Source: Clonostachys chloroleuca (lineage: Eukaryota; Ascomycota; Sordariomycetes; Hypocreales; Bionectriaceae). Taken from it: 64,000 nt of DNA. Below, piece after piece: positions 21,808 through 33,342 of the stretch (its first letter is position 1; each line of letters begins with the position of its first letter). The notes under the pieces are model-generated. The model made no database searches. It was not told the origin of the DNA and was given only the letters and a program-made list of their open reading frames with translations. The DNA is taken from the NCBI GenBank assembly GCA_037952775.1, contig JBANAY010000003.1, positions 31,744,001-31,808,000 of the forward strand. Direction: 5' to 3'. The position numbers and the translations under genes were made by a program.

Positions 21808-24800
21808 TTTGGCAACAGAATAATGCCCAGCTGACCCCAAGCGTTGTTGACACTGGAGCAATGATTTGGGTATGGAGGGAGTTCAAATATTGGAGCTCCT
21901 CAACACAAGACCGTTGGAGCCTTGAAGCATGATCAGGATCGCCAGCAATCGCGTGAGAGCAAAGGTAGTTAAGTAAATAATAGACACAATTCAAAAAAAA
22001 AAAAAGCATGAAATAGCTAGTGGGTTCCCGAAGTGCTTTGGCGAATGGGTGTATGGTATCGTATTGAAGCTGTGAGACACCTCGAAGCACTCAGTGGCGG
22101 GGGATAGCGGCGCCGTCTGATGAAAGTGAACCACGAGGTGGAACCAAGCAAGACAATGAACTGGAGGTCAACTCGGGAAGGAAGGGAATCCCGCCGCAAC
22201 GCCTGGCGAGCCAAGAGAGGGGAAAGAAAGAAAGAAAGTACAAGGCGAGGAGGCCGGGATCCAGAGGCGGGTGTGGACGACTCTGGGTGGTATCAATATG
22301 TGTAACACCACAGTCAAGGAAGGCGTGCACGGTTAAGGTTCAGATGTGCAGATCCAGCCTTCGAGAATACACAAACAAACAAGCGCAGAAAACCAAGGAT
22401 GGGCTGAGAGAAAGAGGGGTCCAAGAGGTCTAAGAGAACTCAAGGAGTGGTGGGATTGGGCAGACTGGGAGAGAAAAGTAACGATGCGAACGAGCCCCAG
22501 TCATTGATCTGATCGCATATCCATAAGCAACGCCAGCCAGTCAGCCATCATCCAGGACATCGTGGAAGCATAGGGGGGTCCCATGGTGCAGCAACCACAT
22601 TTTAGCAATGGCTTTTTTTTTCCTCAGCCCAGAACGGTGCATGGCACACAATGGAGATGCCGCAATTGGCTGCGGGTCCCCACGTTTGCTGTGAGTGTCA
22701 TTCGAATCGGCGGCGAGCAAGGCGCGAATGAAACTGGTGATGGGGTGATGGGAGGTGTGGTTGGAAGCGATCGACCCTGGTCGGCATCCGTCCAAGATTG
22801 CGATGGCAGGGGGGTGTGCCGGCGTGGTGCCAGCCAGCTGAGCTGCCCACCCACAGCGGCCCTTGCTCCAGCTGGGTCGACAGGCCTGCTGGCCGCTAGG
22901 GTTAGCGCCTCACTGCCGAGAGCCCTCAGCCCCTCATCCGAGTCCCTCTTGGCCTTCTGGGCAGGCAGCGGTGCACCCGCTGTGAGGGTAATTCCCCGCC
23001 CGGGCCCTCGAGCTGCACGCTGACCCCCTGCTGTCCTGCTAGACCAGTCTGCCAGCCAGGCACCACCTTAACCAGCTCCACTATGACTGCAGCTATCGTG
23101 GGAGCTCCTCTCTCCACATCGTGCGATGGGTATAGCTGGGTGCTGGGGACTGTATAACAAGCGCGGACGCGATACAGTGCGCGTTGAGATCGGACCTCTC
23201 TAGCTCAGACCACCTTTTGTTCGTCCGACTCTGCCAGAATCCAGTGGTCATTGCCATCCTTGCCGCCTGCCCTGCTGCCCATCATCGGGGTGCTCAATGC
23301 CCTTGCCCCCGTGCCAATCGCTGGGTAGATGCCCGAAATAAAAGTGATACCGACGGATGATCAGCAAGAACAGCTTTGATTTTCGCGGGTGATGGATTCA
23401 TGCTCAATGCATGCAACTCACCCAAACCAAGCGTCATCACGGCCCAAGATACGATCCCAATGCGTGTTTCGCCTCGGTCAGGGACCACTTTCACCTCTCA
23501 TGCGAGCACCTTCAGACGACTCATGTCAATGCAGGAGTCCCCTAATATGTCGCACTGGCACTGACGCTGGGGCTGTGTATTACCCGTGCATAAAGCACGA
23601 ACAACCGCATTGACCGTTATTTACGGGGTGGTGTTTGGTCATCGCATTATTGAAAGCCCCATAATTAACCGCTCGCATGTGGTCTTCTCCGCTTTGGGCG
23701 ACTGTTGGGACTATGGGAGCGGTTCAGCTCTGCCACCATCGCAGACGCGCAGGTCAATGGCTGAGCTGATGGCCAATCCGGACTCCGAGATCCCATCGAT
23801 CACCAAGCTGTCTCACTCAGCTCTTTCAGCTTGCATTGACTATTCACGGATCGTGGCCAACCAAGATAAGCCCTATTGAGAGGCATGTCTATGCGGTGGC
23901 GGAGGAAAGATGCTGTGGCTTTAAGGCTGACTTGAATCACATGGAAGTATTCTCAGGCTGCGGTGGGTGTTATGCCAATGTCAAAGCTAACTTGACATCC
24001 AATGAAAAATCCTACCTGCAGCACATCCTCGCGTTAAGGGAAATGATCAATCTCTCCATCTCCAATATCGATCTTTTTCTTTTCCAGCTATAGGGACTAT
24101 ACTCATCTTTGTTATATGCCTCCAGCTTTATCGAGATCCATCCATTGATTCCAGCATTGACGAAACGGAGCTGAAATAGACCCGTTCTAAGGGCCGTTTT
24201 CTATCTTTGGCTGCAATGCATAAAAATGTGAGCCCGATGTGTTCTCTCCAAATCGGATCGGCATAACTTCCCCCGCACCTACTCAATCGAAACGCAGCTC
24301 GTCGATAACCAACTCCAAACCTTCGCCCTGAAAAAGCTTGTCAGATGGCTTGCGAATCATTGTCCAGGTGGCATGAGCAAAGCAAGCAAGACCGTATGGC
24401 AAACTGACTCTCGCACGGCCGCTTTCCTGCAATCACTTAAGTTTAAGATTAGCTGCCCAGGTTAGGCATTTATTGGATCCTTGGTGATGGGCCGGAGTTG
24501 ACTGAACCCCTGAGGATCCCCACCTCCCGACCAAGCGAATGCCCTCTCATGGGCAGTCGAGCTTTTCGCGGCTGTCCACTCCCTTCCATTTTGAGCGGCT
24601 GGAAGTGTCGGGCTTGCAGCAGCCTGCGTGTGCCTCGTTTCCCCCAAGCTGCGAGGAGGCCATCATACCCTGCATGGGAGACCTGCATGTACATTAGGCA
24701 CATGCAAGGCTTGATTAGTCGAGAGACATTTTCGTCCATAGTTTGGACGCCAACTCATCAGTCAGAGCTGTGAATCCTCCCCGTCAGCGTTGCTCGCTGG

Positions 24801-27800
24801 ACAACTCACACCCGCAGAGAAAACAGGTTCCTAGTCCGCCAGCTCAGCCAGCAGAGCACGCCAACCGATGTTGTCTCGTGGGGCCGACCGCCACTTTTCC
24901 AGCAGGCGAGACCTGCATAATTGTTCATCGTCTTCCCTCCTTCGCTATGAACGGTGAGGTGGGCGGTGTGCTCCGCATGTGTGCCCTGCATTGCCGGCCC
25001 TCAATTTGGCGTTCAAGCTCAAAGTCCTCACTGTATCTTGTTGGTCATGGGATCCGGCTTCCTCGCACTGCCGAGATGAGCTGAAAGACTTCAAAAGACT
25101 CGGGGCATCATAGTCTCCCTTTTCTGCTCTGTGATCTACGCAGATGTGACTCAACCCTCCAACTGGTGTTACAGAAAAGCTCGTACTGTTCAAATGCTAC
25201 CTGACGCCTAGCTAACAGCCGCTCCGTTGTGGAAGGCTCAGACAGCCCATCTCAGCTCTCGTTCGTACGACCAATCCAAGCATCAGTATTGTAGATGAAC
25301 ATAGCTTGTGAATACTACAACCACTTGGCGAATGCGCTACCGCAATGGCCGCCGTCGATGGACGCGCTTTTAAGATTAAAGGTCCACTTTGAGATCGAGC
25401 AATCAGTTGCGCGTCCCACGATATTATCATCAGACCCGACCCCGTCCGGTGATCCGAACTAGGAGAAATTTTCTTTCTTTTTTTTTTTTTGCTTCCATCG
25501 CCTCCGTGGGCTCACGCCGTTCTGAAATTAGGCAAGGATGAGCATCACGCGACGAACAAATCTCGATTGTCAGCTCAACTAGTTGATCAAAGGCTGCCAC
25601 CCCCAATAGGGAGATTTCTGCGCCTTGGTCTCGGGAAATAAATCATGACCTCATGAGGGCTGGCCTATGACCGCTCTTCTTGTGACTCCTCGCAAGAACG
25701 GCATGTAATACATTGTCCAAGTGTACCGAGGCGGGTTTACATCACCGCTCGGCGCCTCGTCCAACAGTGATTCTGGGCTTCTGGCCCTGCCGGCGTCTTG
25801 TAAAGCGAATACGTGCGCCCAGAAACATCCGGGACTTTTCCTGCGCCAACTAATAAAGCAAAGACATTTACGGAGCTACGAGTTGGCGCTGGTGACGTTC
25901 TCTCCGAGTTGTGTACCCGAGACAATCAACCCACACCGAGAACCAAACCTCCGAATGTTGCCCTTGAACCGAATGAGAAGATCCTCGCTCGAATATACTC
26001 CATGTAAGCCGGAATCCCTGGCAGCATCCGACGACCACGACCAGCTTGCCAGCCCACGCACTCTGCAAGCATTGTTCAGTAGCGCCTCTGATAGAGTTTG
26101 ACCAGTTCCGCCATGACTTCATAACCCCTGTTTCCCGCGATGGATGACCAAGCCCACTCACCAGCAACGCTACCACTAGCCATTTGGGCTGGCCGATCGA
26201 GCCGCAGATCCAGGAACGCGTTATTCCCTTGGCGCTCCATAGCGCGTAGAGTGCAGGTAATCGGTCAAACTGTACGCCGGGCCAAACCTTCCTGCTCTTG
26301 AGATGCCCGGTAATGCTGCATCTAAGCTAGTTTCATGCTGGCTTGGACAGTATATTGAAGGCTGGGAGTCTGCTTAATCACTAAACCTACGGCAAGTTCC
26401 GACCTTAAGATTGACAAACATCAGCGACGTAAAAAGGGCCATAACAGCACAAGTTACCGTGTATGTAGATAAGCAATCTTGGCAATGTAGAGTCAGGCCA
26501 AATTGCCCATCTTCTGGATGGGCATTTGGGACTCACCGGCCCGCTGAAGACGCAGACTTGAAGGGCTTGCACTTAAAGAATCACAAAATAGCCCGGCAAT
26601 CCGGGCAGGCACAGTAGTTGGACGAACTCAAACAGAGTGAGACGCGGTTGAAGATCAACCGCCCCGAATACGATGAACATGAACCACCATAGAGTTTGCC
26701 CGGGGCGGGGAAATAAAAGACATGGCTGGGGACTCACTTGCTTGTCGACTAAGGCGAGACACGGAACCATCAATGGTAACATCACGATTCGCCGCCCATA
26801 ACGCCTCATCATCTACGAGGATATGAGCTCTGCTCAAATCTTCAGCTCATGCTTTTGAATATACCTATCCACCAACGTCGTCCTAGCTTGTCACTTGCAC
26901 ACCACACAGGACTGGAATTGCCGATCCCCCTGGCAATGAGATACATATTCCGCTCTGGTGTTTCAAGTCGTTGCACGTGAGACAAGCAGAGCAGTCGCTG
27001 TGGGAGTATACCGTATATGATTTCAGGGGGAAAAAATCACTCAATTATCAAAAGACACGCAGTTTCATCCACTCCGAAAAGATGGCAGGGAGATCCCCCC
27101 AAGTAAAAGAGCCTCCGGTCGAGACGTATTCCCGATACGATATTCAAAGGGCCATTGTCAGACATGTGAAACCCCGAGGTCCTACTCACCGTCAATGTCA
27201 ATCGTCAATCAGACAAAGCGAATACGGTTTTGCCACCGGCAATTGTCCACACCGCAAAATATCGGTCTGGGGAGCTCGAGAAGTACGAGGAGCATCAGTT
27301 CCTGTCGGTCAAGCAAAAAAAGGCGGCTTGCTCTAATCTAGGGCAAACATACATGTATGGTGAGACATGAGAGCTGTTTCCGCCATACCGCCCACTCATA
27401 GACTCACGGTAGTTGACCGGTGGCTGCTGGGAGGCAAGACATTTGAAATACCGCCTCGCCGAGAGAAATACGACGTCCTGTGTTCACCTCGTCCAAGGCC
27501 CTGGGCCTGGACATTATCGGAGGGAAGGGGCGTGGTGCTATCAGCAAGGACAAACATCCGGAGAGAGTGAGTTCGGAACACTTTCGAAAAAATCCACCGA
27601 TTGCATTGTGAGATTGTCGAGACAATCCATTCGATTTGTCACAGCACGGGCCGCAATCGCGTCGCGATCTCCGAGACGGCGTCATCCTCCACTCGCTACC
27701 TGAGCTAGGAGCAGGCGGCGGTGATGCACCGCGTCGTGCTTTGGCGGATTGGGCAAGCATCAACTGCCCTGAGATTTACTTGGCTCAGCGGTTAAACACA

Positions 27801-28076
27801 CAAGCCGTGACTCCGGCCCGGCGGTGATGAGAAAAGATCACCAGTAAAAAAATCCAATTAGGGTTATTTCGCTATCAAGTGAACTAACTAGTTGCTCCAA
27901 AACCATTGCGGTTGAACGGTTTGAGATTCTCATGCCCTCGGTTCCCAAATGAGCTGCCAGCCATGTATCTTCTGGCGAAGCTTGTTTACCATTTCAAGGT
28001 GGTTAAAAAAAACAGCTAGTAAAGAGACGCAAGTAGAGTCGGTGAATTACTGGAAAACGTAGCTGAGCGATACACA
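21808..28076. other. 6.3-kb gene-free region
   Basis: No supported protein gene, tRNA or intact mobile element between the DUF4203-like gene start and the 3' end of the next gene. Open frames are short (at most about 146 codons) and lack family motifs or intron-consistent joins. Notable simple sequence is poly-A near 21993 (about 13 nt), a GAAAG run near 22230 and a T/C-rich run ending in about 13-14 T near 25475-25488. The first several hundred bases probably hold the 5' UTR and promoter of the DUF4203-like gene. The rest could be regulatory, non-coding RNA or decayed sequence; I cannot tell which. Confidence 0.5.
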
Positions 28077-29671
28077 TTATCTCTTGGAGACTCTTGTGGG
28101 CACCCGGTCACCACTATATCTCGCCTGGACAGAGGCTTTGTTGCTGTTGCCTTTGGCTGCTCGTGATGCTTTCAATGAAGCAGGTTTCTCTCTTTTTCGT
28201 GAGGTCAGGTTGAGAAAAGATCGAATAGGAAGTAGCAAAACATGCAGGATAGCGTTGATTGGTATTAAGATCAGGCCGGCAATGGACTCGAATATCCATA
28301 TCAGGATATTGTTGTGTGCTGCGCTGTTCTTAGCTGCAGCTGCAGCAAGCGCAATAGCATCATCCATTTTAGACTCCAGCATTGAGAAGCGGGAATCCGT
28401 CTGAAATTGAAGTACAGTTGCCTTCTTTTCGTAACGGCGAACCGCGCGGTTTAGGGCATCCAGTTCAGGCTGAATGGCATTGCGTACATCTCGGGAGACA
28501 GCAACCATTGCCACGGAGTCCACATCTTGCTGTTTCTGTGACACACGTTCCTCGGTTTCAAAGCGTGCCTCGAGTTTTGTTAACCTCTCAGAAATATCGT
28601 TAAAATTTCTGTTATTTACGGAATGAGACCCATAGGGGTTATCATGGACGATCCGCTGGAGGTGAAGTGTCCGAGACTGTACAAGCTTAAACATGTGAGA
28701 AAAGACACGCAGCTCGGACACCAGAGTGAAAATCGTAAGGTTATAGTTGGATACTAAACCTTCAGAGGGGCGGCTTAGTTGCGCCCGTATGGTATGTAGC
28801 AAGTATGCACTCGCAATGGGGAGAATGAAGCAAGCAAGCAGGGCCATTACTTCATATCTGTACAGCTCCCGAAGTGCAGACCTCTGTCGCGAAGTTGATT
28901 TGCGCGGTTCTGTCTGGGTTTCATTGATCGGAGATACTGAGTCATCCTCGGGAACATCTTCAAGAGAAGTGCTGCTCCGGGCTAAAGGATCATCGCCCTC
29001 AAACTCGGAGCTACTCTCCTCATCCAAGGCAGATTCACCGTTCAGTTCATGCTGGACCCGGACTTCCTGTGCCGAATGATACCAAGCCCTATAGTAAGAT
29101 TTCATTTATTGTTAGTTTTAATAAGTACCCGGGAATTGCAAATGCAAAAGAAAGAAAAAGGGGGGTGAGAGAAACAAGCATTCATTGAGAATATAGACTC
29201 ACCATGGCTGTGTGACTGACCAGTGGAGGAACACACCAGCGAGGCCGAGTAACATCAGATCGGTGGCTATAGCGCTACCATTTTTGAATACGGCGCCTGC
29301 GATTGCAGGAAGCAGCGCAAAGGCTAATGATGCTGAGGCCAGAGAGGATGACTCGGATGACGGTAGCTCCCCGCTCTGTTTTGCTCGGGGATTGAGGATG
29401 TCGCGTGCCTCTCCAAGACTGTAGTCGGTGAAATTGGAGCTCCTGCGACGAGGGATTCCAGGGAGCGACGCATCACTCACGGGTGACGGCCTCCTCGGCG
29501 GCGGTCTTCGTCGCGTCTCATCGAGAGTGAACGAGCGACGGAGTCCCTGGCTGGGGGCCGGGGCTGAGGTGGCGCTGAAGCCTGACGTTGTCGCCTTCGA
29601 AGCAAGGTTGTTCGATACACTCGGCGCCGGGCCTGGCGACCGGGAACCCCCGCAACGTTTTCATCGGCCAT
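28077..29671 (-). CDS. Unnamed fungal membrane protein with C-terminal coiled coil (start region frameshifted)
   Basis: Not recognised as a named family. Exon 2 is 28077-29088; exon 1 runs from 29203 upstream. The 114-bp intron 29089-29202 (GTGAGT donor, CTATAG acceptor) joins HWSVTQP-W-AWYHSAQEV. Visible parts in order are a disordered S/R/P-rich N-terminus and two hydrophobic segments (SLAFALLPAIAGAVF, LMLLGLAGVFLHW). Then come an acidic linker, a third membrane segment (MALLACFILPIASAYLL), a helical region likely to coil, and an amphipathic or membrane segment (LILIPINAILHVLLLPI) before a basic tail. The frame that reads SNNLASKATTSGFSATSAPA has no ATG. The likely start MADENVAG at 29671 lies in another frame, linked across a C5 run at 29647-29651. 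Start is uncertain. Confidence 0.75.
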
Positions 29672-30499
29672 GGCGACAATGCATCTGCAGAGCTTCGCAG
29701 GGATTTGGGCGATTGCAGTCAGTCAGTCATTCACAAGGGGGATGGGGTGAGTCGGTGATATGGAATGTGTTATAGGTACCAGATACGGTAGCGTAGGTTG
29801 GATGCAATACATTTCGGGGCGCGTGCCGGACATCGACTAAGAGCTGAGGAATGGGAACATCACGTCACTTGATCCAAATCTGGGGTAGCAGCGGTAGTAG
29901 GAGAAGGCACGACACGGCCCCTTACATAAAGAGCAGGGTTAGGGAGTCTGCCTATGAAGGTCACTGTAAGGTAACATTGTTGTAAAGCGTCTCCAAAATT
30001 CAAGGGCTGCGGACGCAGGACATATCCACGCGAGATTGCGCACAATGGAACCTCATTTCGACCTGCAGCACCGTACATATCCAACGTTTTCATGCGAGCT
30101 GTTGACGCTGTCATAGATTAACAGGTAACGTCACTACACTGGTAGACCCTCACTTAGCCGACAACGGCTTATCTCTCTTATCGCTCACCCTTTTCTGTCT
30201 CACTAGCCACATGGAGTGTTTGTTCAGCTGAGGCACACCTTAAGCAGGCACCTCTTTCAAAATATCCATCTCTCAGCTCAAATTGAGTCCTTGCCTGTTG
30301 GTAATACTCTGCTTCAGCCAGGTAATGATGAGAGAATTAATATCAATTGACAGCTACGAACACGCCTCTCTATACCTCTGAGTAAGTACCCAGCCGCTAA
30401 TACCAAGGTCCAATGCTGGTCTCCTTGCTCCCGCTAAGCCCGTCGTGGTTGGCTGACTGGTCCCTGTGCCTACTAGTTTTATTGATTTACCACCAGACG
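29672..30499. promoter_or_regulatory. Divergent promoter region before erf4
   Basis: About 830 bp between the leftward membrane-protein gene and the rightward ERF4 gene. It must serve both promoters. No other gene is seen. The right boundary depends on the uncertain ERF4 start. Confidence 0.4.
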
Positions 30500-32168
30500 A
30501 TGGGAAGGTTTGATTCCTTCTCCCTCCCCCGAAGCAACCCCAGCAAGCCCTCAGATTCAGATCCAAAGTTATCGACAGCCATCAGTTGCGCCTGTGATTT
30601 ATCAATTGACAGGCTCTCCAGTGCCAGTCCAATCAACAACCACTCACCTCGTAGCGCGGACCGTCACGTTAGTGGCGGCTGTGCCTCCCCTGGTCTTTCC
30701 CACGGCTCCCCACGGCCAGCAGCCGCCGTCCTCCACCTCCCTGGCGCTTCCACTACACCGCGGCCTGGATGCCAAAGTAGCAGGTCGCATTCCCCCTGAC
30801 GATAACTCGAGGCCCCAAAAACCATCCCTCAACCTGCAATCCGGGCACATTCCACCAGCAGCCGCATCTGAACCAGTCGTCTCCAAACTCCAACCTCTTC
30901 CTCGCGCCCTCACACCGACACGCAAGTCCAGAAGCCCCCACCGAACTCCGGCATCTCGCCTCTGGAATCCCACCAACTCGACTCCTCGCGCGATCCCTTG
31001 CGGTGAGCAAAGCAGACGGCATCGCCGACTACGTCGACCCTCAACGCCGCCGCCTCCCTCTGTGCCTCTTGATCATCCATCGCTTGCCAACTCGACAGAA
31101 AACTCCGATCCACTTGCTGGTTCTGCCGATCATCCTGTTGACGCTCCCACAGCTGCGTCAGGCCCGACACTCCGACCTCACCCGCCAAAGTCTTCAAGCG
31201 GACCGTCTCGCGACCAATAATCATCGCGTGTCTTTACCCAAGTCAGTACGACACTCTTCTGACGGGAACGCGTTGCAGCCTCAGGCTGGCAAGTCGTCTG
31301 GCGACGTATCACACACTGAGCAAGCATTATCCGGAGTCAGGGCCGGAAGTAGAGTGCAGCGTACCAACAAATACAGTCAGAATATCATCATGGCTGCTGA
31401 GGCCAAAGAGCTGGGTGGGCCCGGCCTTCCGGACTTGGAGAGCGGCCTGCGGGATTTGCACCCACGAAACTCGACGGTATCAGCGGGTGACGGCATAGGG
31501 TCAATGATCTCATCAAGCAACTCTTCAATCATGGGTGAAGAGGTTGACCCCAATGAAGAGGAGTGGGGGCCTGGACATCCCTGTTTCCCTCACATGAATC
31601 CTCATGTTCCCCTCGAATCTCCAGAGTACACATCCACAAGGGTTATCCGGATCAAGCGAGACTGGATGCTCAAAGGAGATCTTGCCCCCACCTTTTCAAA
31701 CCTATATCCCGAAATTCTAGACCCTGCGGGGCTGTCAGAGCAAGAGTTCCGTCGGGTCATTGACAAGGTGAATGCAGAAGTTGCTCCAGCCTTTGATCCA
31801 TACAATCCGCGAAACCTACTAGATGGTGTTTTGGGTGCTGCCACAGGATGGCTGTGGGACGATCTTGGCTTCACCGGCGCGAAAAGCCGACTCAATAACC
31901 TGGAAAAATGGATCGAAAACTGGAATCTGGATATGGAAAAATCTATGGGTGCAGAGGATGCAGGAGCTTCTCCACGTATCATATCACTGCGGAGGACAGG
32001 ATATACAACTGTGAGTTATTATTGGTAATCCCTCTCGAGCCTTTCAGCACTAACATGTGCAAATTGTAGTTGGATATTCAGATACCAGACCCTGAGATAG
32101 CAGAAGCTCCAAGCACTAGTGCGGATGACGCATCGGCGGCTTTCTCGCCAGTCATGGCTGCTGCATAG
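30500..32168 (+). CDS. erf4: Erf4-domain subunit of the Ras protein palmitoyltransferase complex
   Basis: Partner of the DHHC enzyme Erf2; together they palmitoylate Ras at the ER/Golgi. The Erf4 core is unmistakable at 31570-32010: WGPGHPCFPHMNPHVPLE, TRVIRIKRDWMLKGDLAPTF, SNLYPEILDPAGLSEQEF, NPRNLLDGVLGAATGWLWDD. A 59-bp intron (32011-32069, GTGAGT donor, ACTAAC branch) then joins RRTGYTT to LDIQIPDPEIAEAP, and the stop is at 32166-32168. The 5' part is unresolved. The core frame stays open back to 30781 without an ATG until 31390 (MAAEAKELGG). Upstream, two other frames are also open and proline/serine-rich, and ATG 30500 lies in one of them. An intron such as 30776-30857 or an indel could link them. 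The 30500 boundary is a guess; from about 31390 on the model is solid. Confidence 0.8.
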
Positions 32169-33342
32169 ATGGAAGGCGTTGCAGCCTCACTTGCATTCAG
32201 CATTCCGTTCCGACGTCAGCAATGTTCTGACAGGCGGAAAATGACGACTTAATAATCTGCCGTCTTAATCGAAGTCTGACTTCAACCGGCCGCATCAACG
32301 GAAGCGTCACACAACCCCGAGCTAGACTTGTAATATCGCCTCATTAGATACCCATTGAGTTTCCTGTTTCTGATTTTTTCCGTTGTAACGGGGAAATGCC
32401 CCAGCGTTATTTGGTAGTTTATTCAAGGTTTACTATAGGATTCCCTCGACCTAATTTCGCTTTGATAATACATAGGCCCTGGCGGCCAAACCTAGGTTCT
32501 TAGGCTTACAAAGCAGTTTACTGGACCTTATTTTGAAGCTGTGACACGCAAACGTCTTGACGACCGATTCTGATTCCTCAAGTTTAGATATCCCCCAGTC
32601 TCACGTGTCTGTATGCTTAGTAGTTATAAACGGTGGAACGAGCTGCGAACTATCAAGACATCGTACGCTCAGCCAGTGATATTGAGTTCTCGTACTGGGC
32701 ATCTTTGATTAATGATGGTATTACCCCGACAAATAAATCAGTATGCGGTGTGCTGTTGTTTCTAATAAATACGAGTATCTTGTGTTAATCTCTCGCTGTT
32801 ATCATCCTTCTCAAGCAGCTACAGAGACAACATATCAATCTTGGGACATTCTTTTCAGGCAAATATTTCACTATGATCAGATCAATAAAGTAATAACATT
32901 CATCCTAACCACCAATCTTCTTTGAAAAATTGCCAGTGACCAACAGCAAAGGAAAATTGTCACTCTGGGCAAAAGACCTGAAATAATTTCAAAATCGGCG
33001 CAATTGCGAGGCAACCCAGCAACCCGACCAATCCCGTCCCAACGCGCGTAGGTATAGTCACAAGTAATCGGCGACTTCTCCGATGGTGCAGATCACGACA
33101 TCGGCCAGGCCCAGGTAATAAGCCGGACGTTCGCTCTCTGGCCCACAAAGGATATCGAGCAGAGGCCGGGCTTCGGCCCAGTCAGCGAGAAACTCCACCA
33201 TCGCAGTAGTGTTTGTCCGGAGGGTTCATTTAACAGCAACGAAACCTGGACGTGCAATAATTCCTCGGGATGCGTCGTAGTTTTGAGCTCTTCTTCATAT
33301 GAAGCCCCTTGTCTGGGCTCGAAGACGGTCCCCTCCCCCACG
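32169..33342. other. Intergenic region between erf4 and rch1
   Basis: 1.17 kb between the 3' end of ERF4 and the start of the next co-directional gene. It holds the ERF4 3' UTR and the RCH1 promoter. The portion 32700-32960 is AT-rich. No other gene recognised. Confidence 0.45.

Noticed and set aside
22583..23023. 146-codon open frame in the gene-free interval
   Set aside because: Composition changes abruptly and there is no recognisable motif or splice context.
27765..27835. tRNA-like phrase TTGGCTCAGCGGTTAAACAC
   Set aside because: Resembles a D arm, but no pairing acceptor, anticodon or T arm follows.
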